From positions 59,182,932 to 59,246,931 of the forward strand of contig CM048844.1 of NCBI GenBank assembly GCA_026545765.1: a stretch of 64,000 bases of DNA. The letters are read 5' to 3'. The translations under genes were made by a program, and so were the position numbers. This document shows, piece by piece, positions 35,274 to 47,250 of this stretch (position 1 is its first letter; each line of letters begins with the position of its first letter). The notes under the pieces were generated by a model, which worked only from the letters and a program-made list of their open reading frames with translations, made no database searches and was not told where the DNA came from. This DNA is from Plantago major (Eukaryota; Streptophyta; Magnoliopsida; Lamiales; Plantaginaceae).

Positions 35274-35566
35274 GGTAATTCGACTCCCTTAGTAGCAATA
35301 TTGGGGAAATCGAACCCCCTAGGCCTGACCTTAAGGAGCTCCCATCCCACCTTAAGTATACTTTCCTTGGTGAAAATCGGTCCAAACCTGTGATAATCTC
35401 TTCGAAATTGCAAAAGGAAGAAGAGAACCGACTTGTTAAGCTTCTTAAGGAGAATTCTGCGGCCATAGGATGGGGAATTGGAGACATTAAGGGCATTAGC
35501 GCAACCCGCTGCACACACAGGATAAGTTTAGAAGACGACGCTTAAAACTCGTTAGTAAACCCAGCA

Positions 35567-38211
35567 GTGCTTAATCACATGCAAGATGTAGTGAAATTTG
35601 AGATCCTTAAGATGCTTGAGCACGACATAATTTACCCCATAGATGATAGTAGAAGGGTGAGTCCTGTGCATGTAGTTCCTAAGAAGTCGGGGGTTACTGT
35701 CGAAACAAATGAGAAGGGCATAGAGGTCCTGGTAAGAAAAACCACTGGGTGGCGTGTGTGCATTGATTACAGGAAACTAAACGCAGCCACTAAGAAAGAC
35801 CACTTCCCTCTGCCATTCGTTGATGAGATGCTTAACCGCCTTGCTGGGCGAGAGTTCTCTTGTTTTTTGGATGGTCTTTCAGGTTTCTATCAAATACCCA
35901 TTACTCAGGATGATCAGGAGAAGACGACATTTACTTGTCCCTATGGGACTTTTGCCTATCACCGAATGCCTTTCGGACTGTGCAACGCTCCTGCTACTTT
36001 TCAAAGATGCATGCTTTCTATATTTTCTGACATGGTGCAGGATTTTATAGAGGTCTTCATCGATGACTTTTCTCTTTTTGGAGATTCTTTTGCTGATTGC
36101 TTACATAAACTTGATAAAGTGCTTAAACGCTGCATTGAGTGTAACTTAACTCTTAGCTGGGAAAAAAATCACTTTATGGTTAGAGAAGAAATTGTCTTAG
36201 GGCATGTAGTCTCAAAACATGGGATAGAAGTTGATAGAGCAAAGCTTGATGTGATTGTTAAACTTCCCCCTCCCACTTGTGTGAAAGAGATGCAATCTTT
36301 TCTTGGGCATGTTGGTTTTCATAGGAGATTCATTAAGGATTTTTCGAAGATTGCTAAGTGTTTGAGCAACTTGCTTATGAAAGATGTGCCTTTTGTTTTC
36401 AATGATGAATGCATGCAGGCCTTTAACATCTTGAAAGAGCAGCTTGTTTCCGTTCCCATTGTCGTTGCCCCTAGCTGGTCCTTACCCTTTAAGATTATGT
36501 GCGATGCTTCTGATTTCGCTTTAGGTGCTGTTTTAGGACAAAGGATAAATGGACATTTTCATGTGATTTACTATGCCAGCAAGACACTTAACCCTGCGCA
36601 GGTTAATTACACCACAACTGAGAAAGAATTCCTAGCTGTTCTTTTCGCATTTGATAAATTTCGTTCGTATTTGAAAGGATTCAAAGTGATCATCCACACG
36701 GATCACGCTGCGATCCGCCACCTCACGGCGAAGAGTGATTCTAAGCCGCGCCTCATTCGGTGGGTTTTGATGTTACAGGAGTTCGATTCCGAAATAGTTG
36801 ATAAGTGTGGTAAAGATAATCTTGTTGCTGACCATTTATCTAGGCTTGATCCTAAGACAATCTCCCTTTCTCCACCTATTCCCGATGACCTACCTGATGA
36901 GCATCTATTCTTTGTTAGCCTAGATCCTTGGTTTGCAGATATTGTGAATTTTCTTGTTGCAGGTGTTTTCCCCGCTAACATGTCTTCGCAGGAAAGAAGG
37001 AACTTTGCGCGCCGAACCAATGGCTACTTTTGGGATGACCCCCACCTTTTCAAGGAGGGAGCTGATGGCATCCTTCGGCGCTGCATTCCAGAGAGTGAAG
37101 TAGGCAGTGTTCTCACCTTTTGTCATACCATGCAGTGTGGAGGGCACTACAACGGGAAGAAAACCGCCCTGAAGGTTCTTCAATCAGGTTTCTTTTGGCC
37201 CTCTCTGTTTAAAGATGCTCATAAGTTTTGTGCTATTTGTGATGCATGTCAGCGTAGTGGTAACATTAGCAAGCGTAATGAGATGCCTTTGACCAGCAAT
37301 CTTGTGATAGAACCCTTTGATGTGTGGGCATTGACTTTATGGGACCCTTTCCCAAAAGTAAGGGTAATGAATATATTCTTGTTGCGGTGGACTATGTGAC
37401 TAAGTGGGTGGAGGCTATGGCCACCAGAACTAACGATTCCAAAGTTGTGCTCTCTTTCTTGTCCAAGAATATTTTCAGCAGGTTTGGTACACCCAGAGCA
37501 ATCATTAGCGATGGCCGGATCTCACTTCATTAACCGTTCATTTGCAAACCTGCTTGTGAAGTATGGAGTGCAACACCGTGTCGCAACTGCATACCACCCA
37601 CAAACTTTGGTCAAGTGGAAGTCAACAGTAGGCAAATCAAGAGCATTCTCACAAGGGTCGTAAAACCAAATCGTAAGGATTGGTCAACCAAGCTAGATGA
37701 TGCACTGTGGGCTTACAGAACCTGTTACAAGACTGTTATTGGTACAACCCCCTACCGGTTGGTTTATGGCAAAGCTTGTCATCTTCCCGTGGAGTTGGAG
37801 CACAAAGCGGCATTGGCCACCAAGGATCTAAATCTCGATGCAAAATTGGGGAACGATTGCTGCAAATCTCCGAGCTGGAAGAACTCCGCCACCTTGCCTT
37901 TGAGAATGCAAAGATTTACAAGCAGAAGACGAAGGAGTATCATGACAAGGGGATAATCCGCAAGGACTTGCACCCAGGTATGAAAGTTTTGGTTTTTTAA
38001 CTCTCGTCTTAAACTGTTTCCAGGAAAGTTGCGTTCGCATTGGGATGGACCGTACACGATAATTCATGTGGCACCGCATGGTGCTGTCGAACTCTTGAAT
38101 TCCGCTGACGGTTCCACCTTCAAGGTGAATGGGCAGCGAGTTAAACCATACTTTCACGGGTACATTGAGCGATCGGAAGAAGTGGTCGAACTCTCCGAGT
38201 CCAGTACATGA
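35567..38211 (+). pseudogene. Gypsy RT, RNase H and integrase
   Basis: 35567-37399 is a 610-codon open frame. [38 protein letters not shown] and active site FIDDFSLFG. RNase [27 protein letters not shown] and VADHLSRLD. Integrase zinc finger: H/C residues in [15 protein letters not shown] and [10 protein letters not shown] frameshift at about 37320 moves the core to [17 protein letters not shown] and an ISDG motif. Two more shifts, near 37510 and 37610, precede the [14 protein letters not shown] region that follows the catalytic Glu. The C-terminal part with WDGPYTIIHVAPHGAVEL ends at 38211. No chromodomain. RT appears intact, integrase broken. Confidence 0.92.
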
Positions 38212-39558
38212 CTCTAAACTGTACATCACAGGCAAGTCACTGTTGACCCCATTCTTTTTCTTTTTTAATCTGCGCTTGAGGACATGCTTGAGTTTAGGTT
38301 TGGGGAGGGGGAATGTGCTCTCTAGTGTCTTGTCTGCGTTTTTGTCTATTTTCTGAGTCTATTGAGTCTTTCGTCCCTTACTTTCTGTTTGTGTTGGTGA
38401 TTTTTCTTTCCTTCTCTAGAGTCTTTCGTGAGTCGTTCTTCCAAGTTACGAAAACTTCTATTGTGATTGTTAAATCTGCTTGTTGCTTACGTTTTGCACG
38501 ATTCTCAGCTTAGATAGAGTAGTGAACTTAATATCTCGTAAGTTTGTTTTTCCTGTAAATATCAAGTTTTTTTTAACTCTTTAGTCCAAAAAGCCGGTGA
38601 GAAACTTTAAGCCGATGAAAAAATATCGTACTGGCGCTTGTGTGATCCTTTCGGGAAGTGCAAACCTTCTTGTTTGCGCCTTTTCATTCTCATGTGTACT
38701 CAGTTAAGTTAAGTATGACGAACGACATGCTCTTCATTTTTCATTTTGTTGAAAGCCAGTGCATTGCGAAGAACTGGTTTGGGGAGAAGAAATCTGCTGC
38801 GTTATGATGTTATTGTTCAAATTCTGTTATATGTATTCCCCCTGATTAGTTGAATTGTCTCGGAGTGTATCTATGGTGCTTCTCATCACCGTAGTCGTGT
38901 TGGGCGTGTTTCAAATACTACCTATATACCGGCGTGGTCCTAAAAAGCCATATGTCCGTGAGGGTTGATGGCACGTACACCAAACTAACACGCACAAAAG
39001 TGCGGACTTCGATAAAACAGACACTACCAAAAAAGTGAGACTAAAAGAGTCCATAGTTGACAAATTGATTAGAATTTAATTCATTTGATGCAAATATTTG
39101 GTTTATGGAAGTTGGTTGTATGTCTTGGCAAGCTGCTTTACGCAAGGAAAAAGTCCTTTCTGACTTAACTAATTGAGTACTTTGCATGAGGTATTTAAGG
39201 CACCTTTGTGGCGAGAGTCACCTTTCTTTTCTCTTATTGTTCTTGAGTGTTTAACCCACTGGACACTTCCAGAATGTGATAGAGAATAGTGTAGGATTTC
39301 CTTGCGAGGGATTGGAGAGTTAAATTTAAGTGTTATTTATTTGAAAAACTTTCTTGTAGGATTTTTTGTGCACTATTTCTGTCAACGCTAGTTGAGTGCG
39401 AACTTTTTGCATCTTGTGAATTTAACACTTACAATGGTAGAGTTCGGTCACTTGGAAGATTGACTCGTCTGTGTGTTATTATATGTCGTAGTGTAAGTCT
39501 AGATGTCTTTAATTTGTTTGTTTGCTCAGGGACGAGCAAAGGATCGGTTTGGGGATTT
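38212..39558 (+). repeat. Post-integrase non-coding spacer and polypurine tract
   Basis: About 1.35 kb with no coding signal. It holds a block at 38876-39053 shared with gypsy element B (7796-7975). It ends in GGTTTGGGGATTT (about 39546-39558), the probable polypurine tract directly before the 3' LTR. No env-like ORF is present here. Confidence 0.75.
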
Positions 39559-40919
39559 TGATGAGACAATATTCTAACGTCTCATTTGGTCCCTTTTAGC
39601 GGTCTTTGTGAGTCTTTGTCTTTAGTTTTGTAGTCTTTTTAGTTCGTTTTTAAGCTTTGCTATTTTGTTTATATTTTGTAGGAATCTATGTCTTTTGAGC
39701 CGAATGAGAACAAGCTATTTAGCACGGCTCGCCGCGGCGAGATTTTACGAGCTTGCAACTGGGAATTGAGAGAAGGCTCGCCACGGCAAGATTTAGTGAG
39801 TGATCATCGTCTGAGATTAAAGAAGACTCGCCACGGCGAGATTTTGCGAGTGGAGACTCTGTTTTGAAGATTGAAGCTCGCCGCGGCGAGATTATGCGAA
39901 GGTTATATATATTGCGATAAAGAAGGCTCGCCGCAGCGAGATTTTGCGATTGGCTCCCCTGTTTTGAAGGAAGACGCTCGCCGCGGCAAAGGATTCAATC
40001 CGCCGCGGTGAGATTATGCGAGCTGGATATATATTGCGATTAAGAAGGCTCGCTGCGGCGAGCTATTCCTTCCGCCGCAGCGAGAGACGCAAATCAACGT
40101 TTTATTTTCCTTATTAGATTAGAATTTTGATTCTTTTCTTTCATACTTCTTTTAACCTAGTTTTGAGGAAAGCTCAAAGAGGCACACATTGACATTGAGA
40201 CATCTTTGGAGCTTAGTTACTCATTGATTTTATTCATCAAGATTATTGGTATTGATTTCTCCATTGCCTTGTTCTTTACAATTCGTTCTTTATTCTCATT
40301 GATTGAATTGTATGTTATTGCATGCGAGCTTTTCATCTATGGTCACATGATTATTACCATGAATCTTTGCATGCAATTATCAATTATGAGTAGCTAAACA
40401 CCTTTGAATACAGTAGTATGTGAAGATTATGCATATTCGTTCTAGGGTTTATCAAAGCACTCATATAGGTTAGTCTCGTATAAAATCTTCATAAAAACCT
40501 TCAATTCGATAAGTCCGTATTAAATTCTCTAAATTGTTCATGTTTAAGGATCGTGAATTGACGACTCACGATTTCTCCAGTATAATATTTTCTAAGAACA
40601 ATTGGTTGAATCGGATTGATTGATTTACTGTACAACGACCGTGTGACAAATATGAGTGTTATCCCTAGTTCGAATTAGCATAATTGGATCTTGCTACTGT
40701 ATTCATCTTTCTCTCATTGTTAATCGTAATCTTATCTTTAGTTAAACTAGTTAGAAGTATAACCAAACCATCAATCAGATTGTTACTCGCAAGTATCTGT
40801 TTACTCTCACTGCTACGTAGCTTAATTAATTCCTTAGTGAACGACTCTGTGGTGTAGCTTTGTCTGTCTACAACAACTGCTTGCTACTTGGTTTTCTAAG
40901 TATTAATTTGGGCACATCA
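39559..40919 (+). repeat. 3' LTR of the gypsy element (1361 bp)
   Basis: It starts TGATGAGACAATATT and ends GGGCACATCA, followed by the target duplication GCCAT. It contains a shorter version of the CG-palindrome array (39722-40085) and carries the undisturbed TATAG site (about 40467) that the solo LTR hit in the 5' LTR. Confidence 0.93.
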
Positions 40920-40924
40920 GCCAT

Positions 40925-41245
40925 CTTCTTCAATGATGGTGGAATTGTTACAGAATTCCAACACATCCACAGTAGAGGTGCAAGTGGGCCTTGCAGAGCA
41001 AAACTCTTTAATCTTTATGTTTTCAAGTAAAGATAGCCCATGCTTCATATCGGCTTGGTTGTTAGCAGCGCCGATCAAGTACTCATCGAATGTACTCCTC
41101 CCCAGAGCACTTTGGAGTCGGGATTCCACATTAAGAAGTTGAAATTACCAACTCTTCGATTTTTCACTAAAATCGCTGGATTTTGCTTTTTAGCAGTTCT
41201 AGATGTGGACTCTTGGGATTTCTGAGATCTAGCTCTTTTGGGTGC
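40925..41245 (-). pseudogene. Copia-1 accessory (env-like) ORF, upstream part
   Basis: It starts at 41245 with MAPKRARSQKSQESTSRTAK, a basic N-terminus. It shifts frame near 41150 and continues as 41129-40925 (DEYLIGAANNQADMKHGLSL), running without a stop to the gypsy insertion at 40924. On the far side the frame resumes at 30895. The 900 bases upstream (41246-42110) are spacer between pol and this ORF and carry no recognisable gene. Confidence 0.6.
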
Positions 41246-42109
41246 CATCTCTTTGAATAGTAGTAGTAGAGAAGTGAGATTGAAAAAGATTAAGAGTGAA
41301 TTTGGTTAAGTGATTCTTTTCAGAAAAACTTAGCAGAAATTCAGAGGTTTCAGAGAAGATTTGCAGAGAAAAGATGAAGGATTTTGCTTCTTTTGTGCTA
41401 AGTAAGATGTGAGTTTAGGCGAAAGTGTTTTTCTTTGCCATAAACTGCTTTATATAGCAATACAAGTACACAAATACATATGAATTGTGTATCTATGTAT
41501 CTCGCAATCTGCACAAAGCGTGGTGAAAAAGCGGTTTGACATTAAATGCGAGTGGGGCCAGTTACTGGGTTACTGTGCTAGTGGACTGTTGAGATGCATC
41601 TGAGCCATTGAATTGCTATTGCCATTATTTCAATGGTTGAGATTGGTTACTCAGCAATGATCACAATCAACACATGTAATTGTACCCAATTAATACTATT
41701 TGGCTGATAGCTATCTGAGACGTTTTCAACTCTCATATAACTAGGAGACAAATCGGTTTCTGAGCGTATTAATTAAGCGTCCAGTGTTGTTTGAAAATTA
41801 TCATAAAAATGGCAATGTTTCAAAACACAAGAGATAGTTGACTTCTGACAGATACTACTGTTTGTCTACTTCTCTCTTTTTGTGTTCCTCCTTACTCAGT
41901 GGCCTCAAATATTTGAATACCCATTTCAGATTCCTCTTTAACCAACTTTACACTTAGCCATGATATCTGAGTGCCTGTCTCAGATATCTCATCTCTCTTT
42001 AAGTGCCTTTCTTCTCAGAAAGCCATAATCTTATTTATTGGCTCATAGAGTTCCCGTCTCAGTGACCAATTTAGTACCTTGGTAATTCCATTAACCCAAG
42101 ACTATGTCT

Positions 42110-42218
42110 CAAGGCCAGAAATCGCAGAGGCTTTGTGAAGATATATGCAAGTTGATCTTCTGTACCAATATTGAGTATCTCAATATTGCCTTTTTCTACA
42201 TGATCTCTGATGAAGTGG
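42110..42218 (-). pseudogene. Copia-1 RNase H, C-terminal part beyond LINE1
   Basis: The minus-strand translation reads HFIRDHVEKGNIEILNIG and then EDQLAYIFTKPL, the conserved C-terminus of copia RNase H. The first half of the motif (VRHHFFRD) lies at about 53350-53325 on the other side of LINE1, showing that the insertion split the domain. Confidence 0.92.
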
Positions 42219-42243
42219 TTTTTTTTTTTTTTTTTTTTTTTTT

Positions 42244-43422
42244 GTTTTTTGTTTTAGGGCTCGAGTTTATTCATCCATAAAGGGAAATGAAGGAGGTTTG
42301 TAGGAACCCAATACAATAAGGAGAGTCTAGCTAATTTACTGTTACAAACAACAAACCTAATACAAATACTAGGCAGCTGCAACTTCCAGTATAAAAGAGC
42401 TTCAACAAGATGCTTGTTTGAGTTGCATTCCACAAACTTGGCTTTCTTCCATTTTTCAGATTGTATAGTCGAACATTGGATACAAGTAACAAGCTGAAAG
42501 TGCTTAACAGTACCATAGACTATTACAATGAGCAAACTAGATCTATCTCATGACAAAGATCTTGCTCACTTGCTATTACAAACCAATAGCTAAGTAGAGC
42601 AACAAAAGAACCAATATAGGAGTTTGTGTAGTTACTGCACAAAAGATATACAACCATATTCAAGATAGTGCTATTAGATGTTAGCAAGTTAGGAATTAGT
42701 GTAGAGCCACCAAAGTCTTCACAAAAAACCTGCAAGTCATTAACAAACTGAGGGTGCACAAACCAAGTACTGTAAGTTAGTTCCAAAATAGTTACAGTCC
42801 AGGAACACTTCCAAGACTGAAACAGGAAGCTGTGTTGTATAGCAAATACACACCACAAGCTCACACAAAGGAAATAGGGGATATAAACACAGAAAGGTTG
42901 CCATATAGTGCACAAGGTACTACCTCTTAAATTGAAAAGAGAGGGTATCTTATGTAACAAAGTTCTGGGGTGAAGAAAAGCAAATTGCTTGTGGCTCAAC
43001 ACAGGTCTTTCATGATGTAATAGGGTCATAAAAGTAAGGATATCTCTGAAATCAGAGGGTCCTTCTTCTCTTCTACTACAATAGTGGAAAATCACTTCTC
43101 CAAGATGCTTTATCATAAGATACCATCTCTTTACATTTAAAGAGTGTGCCCTAATATAGCAAGGGGGGGGGGGGGGGAGGGGGTAAATCAAGGATCAGAT
43201 TGGGGTTGCACAAAATACCCATAGCATCATTTACTGGGACTTAGTGAAACCAAAAACTACAAGTAGCTTTTGATATAGGAAAGCCAGAGAGAGGGGTATA
43301 CCTATCTTTCATAAGGGCAGTGGCTTCATGGGGACTACCTTCTCTAACATCAGTGAGTTGCAATCCCTCTGCCTCCTCAAAAGCCAATTCCAGGAATCTC
43401 CATTCATATTCACCTGCACAGT
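42244..43422 (-). other. LINE1 3' untranslated region
   Basis: This is the stretch between the end of the RNase H reading frame and the poly(A) tail. An open frame at 43191-42523 shows no family features and is unlikely to be coding. A run of G broken by one A lies at about 43161-43181. Confidence 0.6.
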
Positions 43423-45703
43423 TCAATGAAGAGTAATACAAGTGACATATAATTTAGGGATTCTAAGATATGGTATGCCAGTATTATCAGAATAGACTAG
43501 TTGTTTCACTTCAATACTGCAAAGACCAATATCAACTTCCCTATTCAGGTTGAATGCAAGGGCTTCTTTTGCAAGTTGATCAGCCACATAATTATCTTCT
43601 CTGTGGATATGAGAAAAAGATACCTCCATGTCCTTAATGCAAACAAGAATTTGCTCATAAGTGACCAAGTTTTTCCAATGAACTAAGTTCTGATGGGGCT
43701 CAATGTTTGCACCACACTAAGTGCATCAGATTCAACCTTAAATTTTGTGTCCCCCAAAGCTTTACAGACCAACAAGCCTTTAAGAATAGCTTCAAGTTTA
43801 GCTTCATAAGTTGTTTTTCTTCCTAGCGAGCTCTGAAACACCTTAACAACCCTACCATTAGAGCATCTAATGATACCTGCAGCAGCAAACACCTGAGAAG
43901 TGGAGTGCACAGATGCATCAATGTTTAGCTTTACCCATGAGATATCAGGTTTCTGCCAATACACAAGTAACAAGGGCTTAGGAGAAGCCCTTGTAACATT
44001 AAGCCCCCAAAATATGGCAAGAGAAGAATCTCCTTTCCAGATAGAATCAGGAATGGAAAAGGCCTGATGAATCAGTATAAGATGCCTCAAAGTAAGAGAG
44101 ATAATATGGTGAGCCTGTGTTTGGATTCATTCCTGGCTCTCCAAGCATACCAGGCCACAAGTAAAGGTATGAAACCTCTTATTTGTCCTTTCTTTACATG
44201 ATCTGAGGAGGATCTCCATGCAATCAATCTGTCAGCTATGGAGTGATGTGAAAGGCATGGAACAGGAAGGAGATTAGAGAACCACAACCATGCCTTATGT
44301 ACCTCCTCATTATGCAGAATAACATGTTCCAAGGTTTCCATTTGTCTACAACATTGGCACTTGCAAGCTAACACAATTCCTTTAGCTTGAATAGTGCAAT
44401 CTACTGGCATCCATCCATGAAACATTTTCCACCAAAAGATAGAAATGGTGGGAGTTATGTAAGGATTCCAAAGATGCTCTAAAAGAGGATTCACAGTTTT
44501 GGTTTCTCTAACTGGTTTCCTTGCAGAGGATGTACTGAATTTCCCATCTTCAGTGAGCTTCCAAAGAGGCCAAGAATGAGACTCAAGTGAACAGGGAATG
44601 TTCAACACAATTTGAACTTTCAAATGTACAGGAAGAGCTTCCAGTTTTGAAACATCCCATGAATCTCCTTGTATCCAAGATTGAACAAGAGAATGATCAA
44701 TGTTTCTAATCAAAAGACTTGATTGCAGTTCCTGCACAGTAACAGCTTGGATCCAATGATCATGCCAAAAGTATACATTCCCATGCCTAATACTCCAAAA
44801 CATGTTTTGTTGAGCAAGGCTGGAGATTCCATAAAGTCTTCTCCACATAGGAGAATCCGAGGGCTTGGGAGCCCTAGAACCTGGAAAACAGTCTCTGCCA
44901 TATTTTCCATTCGTAAACAGAGGCCATAAAGAAGTATTCTCCCTAAACCTAAACTACAACTTCAAAGTAAAAGCTTGTGACATGTCAGATAGATTACAAA
45001 CATTCAGGCCAGATTCTTGCACAGGAAAACAAATATTTTTCCAACTAGTCCAATGGATTTTGTTAGGGCCAGAGATGGATCCCCAAAAAAACTTAGCAAA
45101 GAATTGCTCAATTTCATGAAACACAGACTTGGGGGGTTGAAGAACTTACAACAGGTAAACAGGTAGAGCATTTAGCACACTTTTAATCAGGGTTAGTCTG
45201 CCTCCTTGGGACATGAGGTCTAAATTCCAACCTAAAAATCTGGCTCTAATTTTATCTATCAAAGGAAGATACAAACTTTTCTTTTTAGGAGCACCTAGGT
45301 AGGAAAAGGGAAAGGACATTTGAGGCATATTCAACAGTTCAAAATTTGAGAATGATTTGCCCTTTTTCCAGTAAGACAACCACTTTTACTTAAATTGATT
45401 TTTTGACCAGATTGGGACTCATACTGAAGCAGAAAATCTCTAAGTAAAGTAATGCTTTCCACAGATCCATTGCAAAAAATCACACAATCATCAGCATATG
45501 CAAGGTGGGAAATGGGGATACCTTTAGGAACTTTGAAATACATGAAGGGATTGTTTTCAAAAAGTAAATCCAATAATCTAGCCAGGTATTCATTCATCAA
45601 GATAAAGAGGGCAGGAGATATAGGATCCCCTTGCCTCAATCCCTATTTTGCTTGTATAAAACCACAAGATTCTCCATTTATCAAAACACTGTAATGACAA
45701 TTA
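43423..45703 (-). pseudogene. LINE1 ORF2, C-terminal half (RT palm, zf-RVT, RNase H)
   Basis: This resumes ORF2 downstream of the LTR-element insertion. 45639-45331 holds MRQGDPISPALFI and the RT active site YADD (HLAYADDCVIF). 45379-45146 is the RT thumb (FSYLGAPKKKSLY). 44848-44087 carries the RT zinc-binding segment with ISIFWWKMFHGWMP and a Cys/His cluster CQCCRQMETLEHVI. 44090-43683 and 43668-43423 form the RNase H (KLNIDASVH, TYEAKLEAI, and the C-terminal HREDNYVADQLA). Several frameshifts and one stop before MRQGD. Confidence 0.9.
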
Positions 45704-45708
45704 GAGAC

Positions 45709-46610
45709 TGTTGAGGGTAAAACCTCGAACACTAACTAAACTATTACAAGTAACCTAATCCAGGATCCGCCTCCTACTTGAAGTCCGAAGCAAGACTGGT
45801 CCGAGCTAGAGTACCTGAAAGGACTAAGTGGGGGGGGGGGGGGGGGGGGGTTAGAATGGGTTACCCAGATTGCATATGTCAATCCGGTAAGAGACTTTAC
45901 TCAAGAGAGAGAGTTGGAAGCTCTCAATGTAATAGTTATGAGGAAGGTTATCATGCCCAGAAACACTTACCTTAAGGTCTTGGACCTTGTGCTATATTTA
46001 TAGTTATCATGTACTTATGAAGAGGTTCATAAGATTATGCCAAGTGTATGATTCAGATTTAGACACCAATGCTACCTTTGGCATAGCCCAATAGGCCAAT
46101 AGTGAACATTAGTCCAATAACGATTAGTGGGCCTGGGAGGATAGTTTGGACCTTTTCCCTCTGAGAGTACTGTTCCGCTTGTTGGGTCCGTGTTAATCCC
46201 TCGGACAGATCTGTTTGCTTGGTTGATCTGCCCTTGGGTAACTCTGGATGTCCGAGCCAAGAGTCTCACGGAAGTATCTCAGTGGTTCTGTTATATACGT
46301 TTGGTCTTAATGTGATGGTGGCGTCAGAGATTCTCTCGTCCGGTCCGTTTGGCATCCTATGACTGACAGTTTGTGATACTTGGAAGGACCATGTGACCTT
46401 TTGTCAGGTTCAGAAGTCGTACACCTAGCTTGGTCGGGCCTAGCTGAGAAGGTGTGTTGACTTGTAAGTACTAATTAACCTGGAATGGTTTCCCTTAGGT
46501 CGGATCACATGAAGGTCGGACTAGTATTGAATTGGCTATTTCAGCCTCGATGCGCTCTAGGACACGCTCTATGGCGCCCTTAACGGATTGGACACATGTC
46601 CGTATCAACA
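45709..46610 (+). repeat. 5' LTR of the non-autonomous element
   Basis: 902 bp with TG...CA ends. It includes a long run of G (about 45831-45850). The final 555 bp align closely with 48956-49501. No canonical tRNA primer site is obvious just after it; the adjoining sequence is tatgtccccctag. Confidence 0.88.
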
Positions 46611-47250
46611 TATGTCCCCCTAGTTTCCAAGTATCTTAGTAGAAGATAGTTGGTAACTGTGAAGAGAACAAATGTGTTGTGGAGCGTGTCCGAATCGTTA
46701 ACTGAAAAAGGAAAAAATCCTTTTTGTTTGGATCCGTCGTCCGTGTTCTTAGGAATTCAATATATCTCTCTCTCTCTCCCCCCCCCCCTTTCCTTCTACA
46801 GTCCGAGTTATGTAATAGCTCGGTCTGTAGATGGAAAAGGTATTTGTATCCGAGATATATAGAGCCGAGTAAGGTTAGGATCTGACGAAGTCCTCTGTGG
46901 AAGAGTGTATCGAAAGTTATCCGTTGGACCGAATATGTGGAATGGTCCACCTGGGCCGATGAACAGTTATTCAAATGGCCCAAGGAGTTGCCTGTCCGGC
47001 CCACGGGAAAAGATCCCGGGTAAAGCGATGCGACCGTTGGATTGGAAAGTTTCATCGGTTGGGATTTTAAACCCAATTGATGTGACGCCTCCGATGAGCA
47101 TTAAATGTGATGTACTGTTAGCCATCCATTTGTGAACCGGCACAACCGTTGGATTAAAAAGATCAACGGTTGGGGTTTGAATCCAAGTGATGTGACTCTT
47201 GGCTTTCCCAAATTGCGAGAATCAAATTCACTCGTCCCGCGTCCGCAGTA

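Larger units (their letters stand above)
30901..40919 (+). mobile_element. Ty3/gypsy element (Athila/Tat-like) with target duplication GCCAT
   Basis: It is flanked by GCCAT at 30896-30900 and 40920-40924. LTRs start TGATGAGACAATATT (30901 and 39559). Plus-strand order: 5' LTR (with a solo LTR inside and its 3' end deleted), a gag remnant, protease, RT, RNase H, integrase, a non-coding spacer, purine tract and 3' LTR. The RT active site reads FIDDF, as in Athila/Tat-type elements that have F.DDF instead of YVDD. The PBS and most of gag are deleted. It inserted into the accessory ORF of copia-1 in the opposite orientation. Confidence 0.93.

Noticed and set aside
42523-43191. A 222-codon minus-strand ORF rich in Leu, Phe and Trp that looks membrane-like
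   Set aside because: It lies in the LINE1 3' UTR, starts in a G-run, and has no family motif; hydrophobic composition is expected from T-rich sequence.
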